From Cellulomonas wangsupingiae (GTDB lineage: Bacteria; Actinomycetota; Actinomycetes; Actinomycetales; Cellulomonadaceae): a DNA stretch of 64,000 bases. This document shows positions 27,822-36,001 of this stretch, piece after piece. A model generated the notes under the pieces. It was not told the origin of the DNA, did no database searches, and saw nothing but the letters and a program-made list of their open reading frames with translations. The stretch spans positions 3,224,001-3,288,000 of the forward strand of contig NZ_CP101989.1 of NCBI RefSeq assembly GCF_024508275.1. Reading direction: 5' to 3'. The stretch's first letter is position 1. Each line of letters begins with the position of its first letter. The position numbers and the translations under genes are program-made.

Positions 27822-28175
27822 ATGCACGAGGGCACGGACGACTTCTTCGCGCGGTACGCCCGGGCGCTGCTCGCCCGCGACGCGGACGCGATCGCGGACA
27901 TGTACGCGGTGCCGGCGCTCATCGCGTTCCCCGGCCGGAGCATCGCGGTGGGCGACAGGGAGCAGACCCGCGAGTCGTTCGCCGACAGCTGGTCGGCGTA
28001 CGAGGGCGTCACCGAGGCCGACCCGCGCGTCCAGGTGGTCGCGGCCACCCGGCACAGCGTCTGGGCGGACGTCACCTGGTCGTACGGCGGGCGGGAGCAG
28101 GAGCGCTACGTCTACCAGCTGCTCGACGGCCCCGACGGGTGGCAGATCGGGGTCCTGACCCCGATGGAGCTGTGA
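27822..28175 (+). CDS. NTF2/SnoaL-like domain protein
   Basis: A 117-residue protein with the NTF2-like cone fold pattern: DDFFARYARALLARDADAIA then DMYAVPALIAFPG, a central helix REQTRESFADSWSAY and the final strands HSVWADVTWSYGG and GWQIGVLTPMEL. Members are small-molecule enzymes or binding proteins; there is no clue to the ligand. The start ATG 27822 follows AGGAGGGA at good distance; an upstream in-frame start at 27771 has none. Its stop overlaps the GTG of the GNAT gene as GTGA, so the two are cotranslated. Confidence 0.8.
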   Translation: MHEGTDDFFARYARALLARDADAIADMYAVPALIAFPGRSIAVGDREQTRESFADSWSAYEGVTEADPRVQVVAATRHSVWADVTWSYGGREQERYVYQLLDGPDGWQIGVLTPMEL

Positions 28176-28753
28176 GCCTGCGGTTCGCGCCGGCGACCCA
28201 GGACGTCTTCGACGACGTCGTGGAGATGCTCGGCCCGCGACGCCGCCCCGACGCCGCGGCGTGCTGGTGCCTCACCTACCGCCTCGGGGCGCCGACGGCC
28301 GCACGGCTCGACGCGCACGAACGCCGCGCGCGGGTCTTCGAGCTGTGCGGCAGGACCCCGGCCCCCGGCGTCCTGGCGTACGACGGGCCGGACGTCGTCG
28401 GGTGGGCCGGTGTCGCCCTGCGGTCGCAGGTGGCCGAGCTGGACGACGAGACGGTGTACCCCCGGGTGGACGGCGCCGACCCCTGGGCGGTCTTCTGCCT
28501 GCGCACGCGGGCCGGCCGCCGCCGCCGGGGACTCGGCCAGCAGCTCCTCGAGGGCGCGGTGACGTTCGCGCGCGACAACGGGGCCGACGTCGTGGAGGCG
28601 TACCCGCTCGACACCGACCGCAAGGTCGACGCGATCTTCACGTACCCCGGCCTGCGGTCGATGTTCGAGCGGGCGGGCTTCGTCAAGGTCGCCGACACCC
28701 GGTCGACGGTGGGCGGCGCCCGGCGGGTCGTCATGCGGTTGCCGCCCGCCTGA
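28172..28753 (+). CDS. GNAT family N-acetyltransferase
   Basis: A 193-residue acetyltransferase. The acetyl-CoA loop is recognisable as RTRAGRRRRGLGQQLLEGAV (R/Q-x2-G-x-G/A type), preceded by the strand DPWAVFCL and followed by DVVEAYPLD and the C-terminal SMFERAGFVKVADT. The N-terminus has a CWCLTYRLG stretch also seen in uncharacterised actinobacterial GNATs. The substrate is unknown. GTG 28172 overlaps the stop of the NTF2-like gene and is the likely coupled start; an in-frame ATG-like start at 28139 would lie inside that gene. Confidence 0.8.
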   Translation: MSLRFAPATQDVFDDVVEMLGPRRRPDAAACWCLTYRLGAPTAARLDAHERRARVFELCGRTPAPGVLAYDGPDVVGWAGVALRSQVAELDDETVYPRVDGADPWAVFCLRTRAGRRRRGLGQQLLEGAVTFARDNGADVVEAYPLDTDRKVDAIFTYPGLRSMFERAGFVKVADTRSTVGGARRVVMRLPPA

Positions 28754-28766
28754 GCGACGCGACCGG

Positions 28767-29558
28767 TCAGGCCGGGACGGGCAGCCCCTGGAGCCAGGCC
28801 TGCCAGCCCGGCCCCTCGCGCCGCACGTACTGCGCGGCGTCCGGCGAGAAGAGGTGACCCCGGACGAACGCGCCGGCCTTCCCCTCGCCCTCGCCGTACA
28901 CGCCGACGCTGAGCATCCCGGGCACGGGCGCCGTGAGCCCGATGACGGCGTGCCGCTCCCCGACGCTCTCCAGCGTCCCGGTGGCACCGCGCACCTCGAC
29001 CGTCGAGCCCACGTCCCCCAGCCCGAACGCTCCGCGCAGCGCGGCCCAGACCGTGCGCTCGTCGCCGGCGTGGGAGGCGCTGACCTCGAGCGGGGCGGCC
29101 TCCTGGCCGGCGAAGCGCGCGAGGTAGAGGCGCAGGACGTCGAAGGACGGTCGCCAGGTGGTGCCCATGTCGTCCCACCACTCCTGCTCCCAGTCGGCGC
29201 CGGTACCGAAGCCGCTGGTGGTGACGCGCACGACGCACGTGCCGCCGGACTGCGCCTCGACGACGAACTCCGACGTCAAGGGGCTCAGATCGTCGGGGTC
29301 CTTGCCCATGAGGGCGGCCCAGTCCTCCTCGTACACGAGGCGGCGCGGCGGCTCCCACCCGGTGACGTGGCCGTCCGAGCCCATTCCCGGGCCCATCGAG
29401 ACGTGCAGGGACCCGCCCTCGCGCTCCTCGATGTCGGTCGGCAGGAACCAGGCGCTCATGCCCTTCGCTGTGGCGATCGCCTCCCACACCTGTTCCGGGG
29501 TGCCGGGGACCTCCACGCTGAACTGCAGGCGGTACGGGACGTGCGGTGCGGTGCTCAT
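28767..29558 (-). CDS. SRPBCC/AHSA1-like protein partnered with ArsR regulator
   Basis: A 263-residue protein. The N-terminal 145 residues are an AHSA1-type SRPBCC domain (RLQFSVEVPGTPEQVWEAIA, SAWFLPTDIEEREGG, GHVTGWEPPRRLVYEEDW, ending near EWWDDMGTTW). The C-terminal 110 residues look like a second, divergent domain of the same kind (GTPGTL-type strands and VRGHLFSPDAAQYV). ArsR-SRPBCC gene pairs are common in actinobacteria and are thought to respond to small hydrophobic ligands. Its ATG overlaps the regulator's stop as ATGA, so production is coupled. Confidence 0.82.
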   Translation of the reverse strand: MSTAPHVPYRLQFSVEVPGTPEQVWEAIATAKGMSAWFLPTDIEEREGGSLHVSMGPGMGSDGHVTGWEPPRRLVYEEDWAALMGKDPDDLSPLTSEFVVEAQSGGTCVVRVTTSGFGTGADWEQEWWDDMGTTWRPSFDVLRLYLARFAGQEAAPLEVSASHAGDERTVWAALRGAFGLGDVGSTVEVRGATGTLESVGERHAVIGLTAPVPGMLSVGVYGEGEGKAGAFVRGHLFSPDAAQYVRREGPGWQAWLQGLPVPA

Positions 29559-30136
29559 GAGCTCTCCTCCTCGGGGACGGGGTGCGCGGCGACGACGAGC
29601 CGGTACGGCTCCCCGTCGTCGTGGTGGTAGCGAGCGGCCAGGTCGAGCACCGCGGCGGTGAGGTCGTCGGCGAAGGCGGCACGGTCGGCCGCCGACCGGA
29701 AGCCGATCCGCGTGTCGATCGTCAAGGTGGGCAGCCGCTCGCCGGACGTGCCGGCCCGGCGCGCGAGGGCGCCGACCTCGCGCACGACCCGGCCCGCGAG
29801 CGCCACCAGGTAGCCCGCCGACCGCCGGTCGGCGGTGGCGTCCGGGTCGGCGGCCGACGCGGTCACCGCCGCGGGCGAGACGACGTACCTCGCCGCCGAC
29901 GCCTGCAGCACCCGCTCGGTGATGCCGCCGTGCCGACGCTCCTCGGACAGCTCCACCAGGCCGTGCGCCTCGAGCGCCTTGAGGTGGTAGTTGACCTTCT
30001 GGCGCGTGATGCCGACGCGGGCGGCGAGCCCGGCGGCGGACGCCGGGACGGTCAGCTCGCCGAGCAGCCGGGCCCGCACGGGGTCCAGCGCCGCGGCGGC
30101 GGCGTCCACGCTCTCGATGACCTCGATGTCCTGCAT
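29555..30136 (-). CDS. ArsR family winged-helix regulator
   Basis: A 193-residue regulator. The N-terminal winged helix reads LDPVRARLLGELTVPASAAG, then LAARVGITRQKVNYHLKALE with HGLVEL following, a clear ArsR-type recognition helix. No metal-binding cysteines are present, so it is not a metal sensor of the classical kind. The C-terminal 100 residues include IDTRIGFRSAADRAAFADDL. The ATG at 30136 has AGGAGGAG upstream. An 18-bp palindrome at 30154-30171 directly upstream is the likely autoregulatory operator for this gene and the coupled SRPBCC gene. Confidence 0.87.
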   Translation of the reverse strand: MQDIEVIESVDAAAAALDPVRARLLGELTVPASAAGLAARVGITRQKVNYHLKALEAHGLVELSEERRHGGITERVLQASAARYVVSPAAVTASAADPDATADRRSAGYLVALAGRVVREVGALARRAGTSGERLPTLTIDTRIGFRSAADRAAFADDLTAAVLDLAARYHHDDGEPYRLVVAAHPVPEEESS

Positions 30137-30153
30137 GTCGCCCACGCTCCTCC

Positions 30154-30171
30154 TGACAAGATTTATTGTCA
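30154..30171. promoter_or_regulatory. Putative ArsR-type operator
   Basis: TGACAA-N6-TTGTCA, a perfect inverted repeat in AT-rich sequence, sits 18-35 bp upstream of the regulator start. The minus strand reads TTGACA across one arm, so the site probably overlaps the promoter. Confidence 0.6.
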
Positions 30172-30306
30172 AGGCCCAGGACGAGGGCGCTGACGCTCCT
30201 CGACGCGTGGCAGCACCGGCCTTGACCCGCGCCGACCGCCAGGAGGACGGTGGCCTCAGGCCGCCGCGCGCGCGGCCGTGGCACCGTCGCCGCACCAGGA
30301 GCAGCC

Positions 30307-30789
30307 ATGCGCACCCGGACCGCCCTCGTCGTCACCGCCACCGCCCTCCTCACGACCGGCGCCGTCGCCGTCGTCACCACCGCCGTCGCCACCCCGGGAT
30401 CCGGGAACACCGTGAGCACGGGCTCCGTCACCGGCCTGCTCGACGACAGCGACGGGCGCCGCCCGTTCAAGGCCCAGCAGGACGGCGTCAGGCTCACGGG
30501 CCACGGGCCGACGAACGTGACGACCTTCGACCTCACCTACCCGGCGGGGAGCTTCTCCGGGTGGCACTCCCACCCGGGCATCGTCATCGCCGTCGTGCGG
30601 TCGGGCGAGGTCGTCCGGCAGTCCGGCTGCACGTCGGAGACCTTCGGCCCGGGTGAGGCCTTCACCGAGGTCGGCGCGCACCACGTGAGCAACGTGACCA
30701 CGGCACCGGCGGTGCTGTCCATCACCCGCGTCTACCCGGCCGACGGCGCGGCGACCCCACGGATCGACGAGCCGGCTCCCGCATGCTGA
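30307..30789 (+). CDS. Secreted cupin-domain protein
   Basis: A 160-residue protein with an N-terminal signal peptide or anchor (RTALVVTATALLTTGAVAVV) and a single cupin barrel. Cupin motif 1 is AGSFSGWHSHPGIVIAVVRS with the two metal-binding histidines, and motif 2 lies in GPGEAFTEVGAHHVSN. Two cysteines (one in RQSGCTSE, one terminal) could form a disulphide, in keeping with export. It may be a metal-dependent enzyme or a binding protein; nothing indicates the ligand. ATG 30307 has AGGAG 6 nt upstream, better than the upstream GTG-type start at 30250. Confidence 0.8.
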   Translation: MRTRTALVVTATALLTTGAVAVVTTAVATPGSGNTVSTGSVTGLLDDSDGRRPFKAQQDGVRLTGHGPTNVTTFDLTYPAGSFSGWHSHPGIVIAVVRSGEVVRQSGCTSETFGPGEAFTEVGAHHVSNVTTAPAVLSITRVYPADGAATPRIDEPAPAC

Positions 30790-30808
30790 GCACGCAGGCC
30801 GCACCCGG

Positions 30809-30955
30809 CTACATCGCGGCGAGCACCCGCTCGTCGTGCCGGTGACCGACCAGCTCGCTCGGGATCACGTGGTACGCCCACCACAGCCCGAACGTCAGCG
30901 AGGTCCCCGCCAGCCCGAGGAGCGCCGTCCCGCCCGCCACGACCTCGGTGTGCCC
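30809..30955 (-). pseudogene. C-terminal remnant of an LtrA-like membrane protein
   Basis: The last 48 codons of a minus-strand frame read like one hydrophobic helix and its tail: ALLGLAGTSLTFGLWWAYHV and IPSELVGHRHDERVL, then stop. Low temperature requirement protein A family members have a comparable ALWWxYF helix followed by a short basic segment. The upstream part of the frame is low-complexity with no start or ribosome site, so this looks like a decayed fragment rather than a gene. The assignment is from memory of the family pattern. Confidence 0.35.
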
Positions 30956-31053
30956 GGGGCGTTGCAGGACGTGTGACGGGCGCCCGACCGCGGGACCCGC
31001 GTCGCGTAACGTCGAGGGCCGATCCGACGCCCGCACCGACGCAGAAGGACCCC

Positions 31054-32148
31054 ATGCCCTCGGCCCTGTTCTCCCCCCTGACCCTGCGCGGCACGACGTT
31101 CGCGCACCGCGTGTGGATGGCGCCGATGTGCCAGTACTCGGCCGCCGCGGACGGCCCGGACGCGGGGGCACCGACGGACTGGCACGTGCAGCATTACGGC
31201 GCACGGGCCGCGGGCGGAGCGGCCCTCGTCATCGTCGAGGCGACGGCCGTCGTGCCCGAGGGCCGGATCAGCCCCTTCGACCTGGGGCTGTGGGACGACG
31301 CGCAGGTCCCCGCGCACCGCCGGGTCGTCGACCTGCTGCACGCCCAGGGCGTGCCGGCCGGGATCCAGCTCGCGCACGCCGGGCGCAAGGCGAGCACCGA
31401 CGCACTGTGGCACGGCGGCGGCCCGCTGGCTCCCGGCGCGGGCGGCTGGCCGGTCGTGGGCCCCAGCGCCGTGCCGTTCGCCGACGGCCACCCGACGCCC
31501 ACCGCGCTGACGACCGAGGGGGTCGCGGACGTCGTGGCGGCGTTCGCGGCCGCCGCCCGCCGCGCGGTCGCCGCGGGGTACGACGTGGTCGAGGTGCACG
31601 CCGCCCACGGGTACCTGCTGCACCAGTTCTGCTCCCCGGACTCCAACGTGCGCGACGACGCGTACGGCGGACCGTTCGAGCACCGCACGCGCCTGGTGCG
31701 CGAGGTGACGTCGGCAGTCCGCGCCGCGGTGCCGGACACGATGCCGGTGCTGGTCCGGGTGTCCGCGACCGACTGGGTCGAGCCGGCCGGGTGGACGGCG
31801 GACGACACCGTGCGCCTCGCTCGGGACCTGGCGCCGCTGGGCGTCGACATGGTGCACGTCTCGACGGGCGGCAACCTGCCGGGCGTCCACGTGCCCGTCG
31901 AGCCGGGCTACCAGGTGCCGTTCGCGGCGCGCGTGCGTGCGGAGAGCGGGATGCCGACGATCGCGGTCGGCGCGATCACCGACCCCGTGCAGGCCGAGCG
32001 GGTCGTCGCCGACGGGTCCGCCGACGCCGTCGCACTGGCCCGCCCGCTGCTCGTCGACCCGTTCTGGCCGCACCGGGCGGCCGTCGCGCTGGGCGCCGAC
32101 CTGCCGCTCCCCCGGCAGTACGACCGCGCCCGCGCGCTGCTCGCCTGA
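31054..32148 (+). CDS. Old Yellow Enzyme family NADPH dehydrogenase (YqjM-like)
   Basis: A 364-residue FMN-dependent ene-reductase. Features of the thermophilic-like/YqjM class are clear: APMCQYSA near residue 25 (the active-site Cys that tunes FMN), IQLAHAGRKAS at about 107, EVHAAHGYLLHQFCSPDSN at about 182, DAYGGPFEHRTR, and the FMN phosphate region TIAVGAITDP with ADAVALARPLL. It reduces activated C=C bonds with NADPH. ATG 31054 has GAAGGA close upstream; TAACGT at 31007 may be the -10 box. The following PPOX-fold gene starts 90 bp later on the same strand. Confidence 0.93.
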   Translation: MPSALFSPLTLRGTTFAHRVWMAPMCQYSAAADGPDAGAPTDWHVQHYGARAAGGAALVIVEATAVVPEGRISPFDLGLWDDAQVPAHRRVVDLLHAQGVPAGIQLAHAGRKASTDALWHGGGPLAPGAGGWPVVGPSAVPFADGHPTPTALTTEGVADVVAAFAAAARRAVAAGYDVVEVHAAHGYLLHQFCSPDSNVRDDAYGGPFEHRTRLVREVTSAVRAAVPDTMPVLVRVSATDWVEPAGWTADDTVRLARDLAPLGVDMVHVSTGGNLPGVHVPVEPGYQVPFAARVRAESGMPTIAVGAITDPVQAERVVADGSADAVALARPLLVDPFWPHRAAVALGADLPLPRQYDRARALLA

Positions 32149-32237
32149 ACCGGCCGAACCCGAGCCCTCAGCGTGCGCGGTCCCGTCGCCGCGCGGCAGG
32201 CTGGACCCCGCACCCGCCCTCGTCGAAAGGTCCACCC

Positions 32238-32648
32238 GTGCCGAAGCCTCCCCTGCCCGACGCCGTCGCCGCGCTGCTCGCCCGCCCCAACCCGGCGGTC
32301 ATGGGCACGGTCCACCCCGACGGGTACCCCGTCACCGTCGCCACCTGGTACCTGCTGGAGGACGACGGCCGCGTGCTGCTCAACCTCGACGCGTCGCGGG
32401 CGCGCCTCGCGCACCTGCGGACCAACCCGCACGTCTCGCTGACGGCGCTGAGCGAGGAGAGCTGGTACACGCACGTCAGCCTGCAGGGCCGGGTCGTGGA
32501 GATCAGCGACGACGTCGACCTCGTGGACATCGACCGCCTGTCGACGCACTACGGCGGCAAGCCCTACCCGGTGCGGGACCGGCCGCGCGTCAGCGTGCGC
32601 GTCGAGGTCGACCGCTGGCACGGCTGGGGCGCCGCCAAGCAGGACTGA
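32238..32648 (+). CDS. PPOX-class flavin/F420-type protein
   Basis: A 136-residue split-barrel protein of the pyridoxamine 5'-phosphate oxidase-like superfamily. It shows PNPAVMGTVHPDGYPVTVAT (strand pair), the LLNLDASRARLAHLRTNPHV segment that contacts the cofactor phosphate, and the C-terminal RVSVRVEVDRWHGWG strand. Such short actinobacterial proteins commonly use F420 or FMN in redox reactions or bind heme products. GTG 32238 is preceded by GAAAGG at 8 nt. It may be cotranscribed with the OYE gene. Confidence 0.82.
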   Translation: MPKPPLPDAVAALLARPNPAVMGTVHPDGYPVTVATWYLLEDDGRVLLNLDASRARLAHLRTNPHVSLTALSEESWYTHVSLQGRVVEISDDVDLVDIDRLSTHYGGKPYPVRDRPRVSVRVEVDRWHGWGAAKQD

Positions 32649-32652
32649 CCCG

Positions 32653-33900
32653 TCAGCGGGACGGCGTCGGCAGCTCCACGTCCAGGCACGACATCGCGAC
32701 GGGGTCCCCGCCCGCGAGCGCGGTCACGCGGGCCGCGGCCTGCGACAGCCGCGCCTCGGGGAGCCGGCCGCTGCGCACGGCCTCGACGAGCGCGTCGCGC
32801 ATCCGCACCGCCTGGGCACCGTCGGTGGCCAGGACGGCGTCGGCCCCCGCCGCGATCGCGTGCACCGCGGCCTCGGGGAAGTCCCAGCGCAGGTTGACCG
32901 CGCCCATGCCGACGGAGTCCGTGATCGCGACACCCGTGAACCCCATCGTCCGCAGGAGCGCGTACGCGCGCGGGCTCAGGGAGGCCGGCAGGTCCGGGTC
33001 GAGGGCCGCGTACTGCAGGTGGTTGAGCATGACGACGGGGACACCGGCGGCGATCGCGTCGCGGAAGGGCACCAGGTCGGTCGCGGCCAGCTCGTCGAGG
33101 CCTGCGGCCACGACGTCGGACTCGCGGTGCGAGTCGACGCGCGAGCGGCCGTGCCCGGGGAAGTGCTTGACGGTCGGCGTGACGCCCGCGTCGGCCAGGC
33201 CCGCGGCGTACGCCAGGCCGTAGCGCGACGCGACGCCCGGGTCGGCACTGAACGACCGGTCGCCGATCACCCCGCCGGACGGCCCTGCGTCGAGGTCCAG
33301 CACGGGAGCCAGGTCGAGGTCCACGCCCACGGCCGCGAGCGCCTCCCCCGTCGCGGCGGCCCTCGCCCGGACCTGCTCGGGCGACTCGCGCTGGGCGAGC
33401 CGCCGCGGCGAGGGGCCGGCACCGACGACGTCGCGCATGAGCGCGACGCGCCCCGACTCCTCGTCCGTGGAGACCAGGAGCGGACGGCCCGCCGCGGCGC
33501 GCAGCCCTGCGGACAGGGCGGCGACCTGGCGCGCGTCACGCACGTTCGTCTCCGAGAGGAACACCCCGCCGACCCCGAGCGCGACGACGTCCCGCGCGAG
33601 CGGCTCGTCGGCGCGCACCACGCCCGGCAGGCCCACGACGAGCGTCGCGGCGGCACGCGCCTCGAGCGGCGCCGGCGAGCAGGTGGGTGCGGGTGACGGC
33701 GTGGGCGAGGGCACCACCCGGCGTGGCGCGGCGGCCGACCCGCCGGCGTCCGGTGACTCCTCCCCCGCACCGGCGGCCGCGAGCGCCCCGCTGCCGACCG
33801 ACAGCACGGCGCACAGCACGAGCACGGCGGCCCGCACCCGTCCGGGGTGGGGCCGTGCGTGGCGTGGCGCAGGAGCCCGCGCGGCCGGCCGGTCGGTCAC
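32653..33900 (-). CDS. Secreted glycoside hydrolase family 3 (NagZ-like)
   Basis: A 415-residue exported hydrolase. After a basic N-terminus and hydrophobic signal (AAVLVLCAVLSVGSGALAAA) comes a Ser/Pro-rich linker and a GH3 barrel. The NagZ signatures are present: STDEESGRVALM, the KHFPGHGRSRVDSHRE loop carrying the catalytic His/Asp, and the nucleophile Asp in GVAITDSVGMGAV. It lacks the second GH3 domain, as in beta-N-acetylhexosaminidases acting on peptidoglycan fragments. It is convergent with the PPOX gene, with only 4 bp between stops. GTG start at 33900; 9 bp separate it from the gene upstream. Confidence 0.88.
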   Translation of the reverse strand: MTDRPAARAPAPRHARPHPGRVRAAVLVLCAVLSVGSGALAAAGAGEESPDAGGSAAAPRRVVPSPTPSPAPTCSPAPLEARAAATLVVGLPGVVRADEPLARDVVALGVGGVFLSETNVRDARQVAALSAGLRAAAGRPLLVSTDEESGRVALMRDVVGAGPSPRRLAQRESPEQVRARAAATGEALAAVGVDLDLAPVLDLDAGPSGGVIGDRSFSADPGVASRYGLAYAAGLADAGVTPTVKHFPGHGRSRVDSHRESDVVAAGLDELAATDLVPFRDAIAAGVPVVMLNHLQYAALDPDLPASLSPRAYALLRTMGFTGVAITDSVGMGAVNLRWDFPEAAVHAIAAGADAVLATDGAQAVRMRDALVEAVRSGRLPEARLSQAAARVTALAGGDPVAMSCLDVELPTPSR

Positions 33901-33909
33901 GCCCGCAGG

Positions 33910-34650
33910 CTACGTCGGGCCGTGCGGGACCGCGCGGCCAGAAGATGGGCCGGGGCGTCGAGCGCGCCCGTCGTCCGACGACCGGCCGGCCCCCTGCGCC
34001 GCCGTCAGCCACGCCCCCGCGACGGCCGACCCCAGACCGCCGGCGACGAGGTCCCCCACGGTGTCCGCGTACCCGACGTAGATGGTGGGGTCGACGTACG
34101 TGTTCGCCAGGTACTCCCCGACCTCCCACAGGACGCTCAGCGCGAGGCCGAGCGCGGTCGTCACGGCGATCGCGCCCACGCGCTCGGCGCCGCCGCTCGT
34201 GCGCGCGGGGCAGGCGACGGCCCCGGTCCGGCGGGCGAGCAGCAGGTGCGCCACGGCGGCGACGAGCCCGGTGACCACGAGGTGCATCACGACGTCGAGC
34301 CAGCCCACCGCCTGGTAGAGGTCGAGCGCACCGCACCACGCCGCGGCGAGCAGGCCGACGCCGTACGCCGCGTCGAGGCCGCGCGGCGCACCCGCCGCGA
34401 GCGGCACGACCAGGCCGGCCAGGACGAGCGAGAACAGCGCGGTGTCCACCGGCCCGCGCCAGACGACCGCGACGACGAGGCAGACCAGCCCGGCCAGCCG
34501 CACGGCGCCGCCGGGGCCCCGGAGCAGCGCGCGCGCCGCGTGCGACCTCGTCGCTCCCCCCACGCCGCGCCCCCGTCCCGGCGCCGCACGCCGGCTCCGT
34601 CGCGACGGTACGACGGCGCCGTGCCCGCCGCACGGCGAGGCGGCCGGCAC
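33910..34650 (-). CDS. Polytopic membrane protein (DUF2238/YjdF-like)
   Basis: A 246-residue protein with about six hydrophobic segments between residues 48 and 222. The C-terminal region LALSVLWEVGEYLANTYVDP and YVGYADTVGDLVAGGLGS resembles the conserved WE...DT..DL pattern of DUF2238 membrane proteins. The first 45 residues are basic and low-complexity, so the real start may lie later than the GTG at 34650. It ends 9 bp before the GH3 gene on the same strand and may be cotranscribed with it. Function unknown. Confidence 0.6.
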   Translation of the reverse strand: MPAASPCGGHGAVVPSRRSRRAAPGRGRGVGGATRSHAARALLRGPGGAVRLAGLVCLVVAVVWRGPVDTALFSLVLAGLVVPLAAGAPRGLDAAYGVGLLAAAWCGALDLYQAVGWLDVVMHLVVTGLVAAVAHLLLARRTGAVACPARTSGGAERVGAIAVTTALGLALSVLWEVGEYLANTYVDPTIYVGYADTVGDLVAGGLGSAVAGAWLTAAQGAGRSSDDGRARRPGPSSGRAVPHGPT

Positions 34651-34675
34651 CCGCCGTGCGGGCGGCTCCGAGCCC

Positions 34676-35317
34676 TCAGGGTGTGACGGAGGCGCGCGGC
34701 GCGTGCCGACGACCGTCGAGCACCGAGTGCAGCACCGCCGTGACGGCCACCGCGGCGACCGGCCACCAGTCCGACGCCTGCGGGAACGCCAGCCACGTGC
34801 CGACCGCCGCGAGGTACAGGTTCGTCAGCCCCGAGCTCGTGCGCAGCCCGCGCAGCGACGCGTCGACCAGCCGCACGGCGCGCGCGCTGCGCAGCCGGGC
34901 CGCCGGGCCCAGGGCCGCGCCCTGCGCGATGGCGTCGGCGTACCCCAGCACGCCGAAGCCCAGCACGGCGACGACCACCACGAGCGCCGCGGCGCGCCAC
35001 GGCGGGCCGTCGACGGCCGCCGCCGCGGCGGGCACCGCCAGCAGCACCCCGATCGTCATGGCGACCAGGTCCGCCGTCGGCGCGCGCGACAGGTCGAAGC
35101 CGCGTCCGCCCGTCGCGGCGAGCGCCGAGCGGTTGGCCAGCGTCCACAGCGCCACGGGCAGCAGGACGACCCCCAGCAGGGCGTAGTCCCGGATCATCGG
35201 GGCGAGGAGCACCCCGACGACGAGCCCCACGACGAGCAGCCCGACGTTCCGTCCCGCCCGCGTCACGAGGCGCCGGAGGGCCGGCTGCCGGCGGGGAGGG
35301 CTGTCGGTGGGACGCAC
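34676..35317 (-). CDS. Hypothetical polytopic membrane protein
   Basis: A 213-residue protein with about five hydrophobic helices (NVGLLVVGLVVGVLLAPMI, LLGVVLLPVALWTLA, LVAMTIGVLLAVPAAAAAV, ALVVVVAVLGFGVLGYADAI, and a C-terminal WWPVAAVAVTAVLHS). A soluble loop with RLRSARAVRLVDASLRGLRT joins the last two. I do not recognise the family. GTG 35317 is a guess; GTG 35326 and a start at 35389 are in the same frame. It lies upstream of the DUF2238-like gene with 25 bp between, so the two may form an operon. Confidence 0.55.
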   Translation of the reverse strand: MRPTDSPPRRQPALRRLVTRAGRNVGLLVVGLVVGVLLAPMIRDYALLGVVLLPVALWTLANRSALAATGGRGFDLSRAPTADLVAMTIGVLLAVPAAAAAVDGPPWRAAALVVVVAVLGFGVLGYADAIAQGAALGPAARLRSARAVRLVDASLRGLRTSSGLTNLYLAAVGTWLAFPQASDWWPVAAVAVTAVLHSVLDGRRHAPRASVTP

Positions 35318-35405
35318 GGCCCGCACGGTATCCCGCCGGCGCCCGGCCGCCGCGCCGGCCGCGACCGTCCGGTGCGGAGGCGGCAACACCGCTCCCGTGG
35401 TTGCC

Positions 35406-35411
35406 TACCCT
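35406..35411 (+). promoter_or_regulatory. Possible -10 box for the MOSC gene
   Basis: TACCCT ends 6 nt before the GTG at 35418, again compatible with a leaderless transcript. The -35 region is not convincing. Confidence 0.35.
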
Positions 35412-35417
35412 GGTCCG

Positions 35418-35963
35418 GTGGCCTCGATCCTCGCCGTCTGCGTCGTGCACGCCCTGCGCCCCGACTCCGGTCCCGTCGGCGTGACCGCGATCGACAAGCG
35501 CGCCGTCGACGGACCCGTGCGCGTCGGGCCGTACGGGCTGCGCGCCGACGTGCAGGCCGACCGCAAGCACCACGGCGGTGCGGACCAGGCGGTCTACGCG
35601 TACGGGCAGGACGACGCGGAGCACTGGGCCCGCGAGCTGGGCCGCGAGCTGCCGCCGGGGTGGTTCGGGGAGAACCTGCGCGTCGAGGGCCTGGACCCGA
35701 ACGCGGCGCGGATCGGCGACCGGTGGCGCGTCGGGGACGGCGTCGTGCTGGAGGTGACCGGGCCGCGCACCCCGTGCGCGACGTTCGCCCGGTGGGTCGG
35801 CGGGGACGACGAGCGCGGCTGGGTGCGGCGGTTCCGCGACGAGGGCCGCGTGGGCGCGTACCTGCGGGTGGTGCAGCGCGGGTCGGTGCGCGCGGGCGAC
35901 GCGGTCGTGGTGGAGCACAGCGCGCCCGACGCGCCGACGGTGCGCGACGTCCTGCTCGGCTGA
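35418..35963 (+). CDS. MOSC domain protein (YiiM-like)
   Basis: A 181-residue MOSC-fold protein. The family core is visible: TAIDKRAVDGPVRVGPYGLR, ADVQADRKHHGGADQAVYAY, PGWFGENLRVEGLD and the conserved cysteine in GPRTPCATFARWVG. YiiM-type MOSC proteins bind molybdenum cofactor through that cysteine and reduce N-hydroxylated compounds. The start GTG 35418 gives the expected N-terminus; the in-frame upstream extension is low-complexity and lacks a ribosome site. Convergent with the carotenoid operon end 38 bp later. Confidence 0.85.
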   Translation: MASILAVCVVHALRPDSGPVGVTAIDKRAVDGPVRVGPYGLRADVQADRKHHGGADQAVYAYGQDDAEHWARELGRELPPGWFGENLRVEGLDPNAARIGDRWRVGDGVVLEVTGPRTPCATFARWVGGDDERGWVRRFRDEGRVGAYLRVVQRGSVRAGDAVVVEHSAPDAPTVRDVLLG

Positions 35964-36001
35964 AGGTGGTCGGGCCGCGCGGTGCGGACCGCGCGGGCGC
36001 G

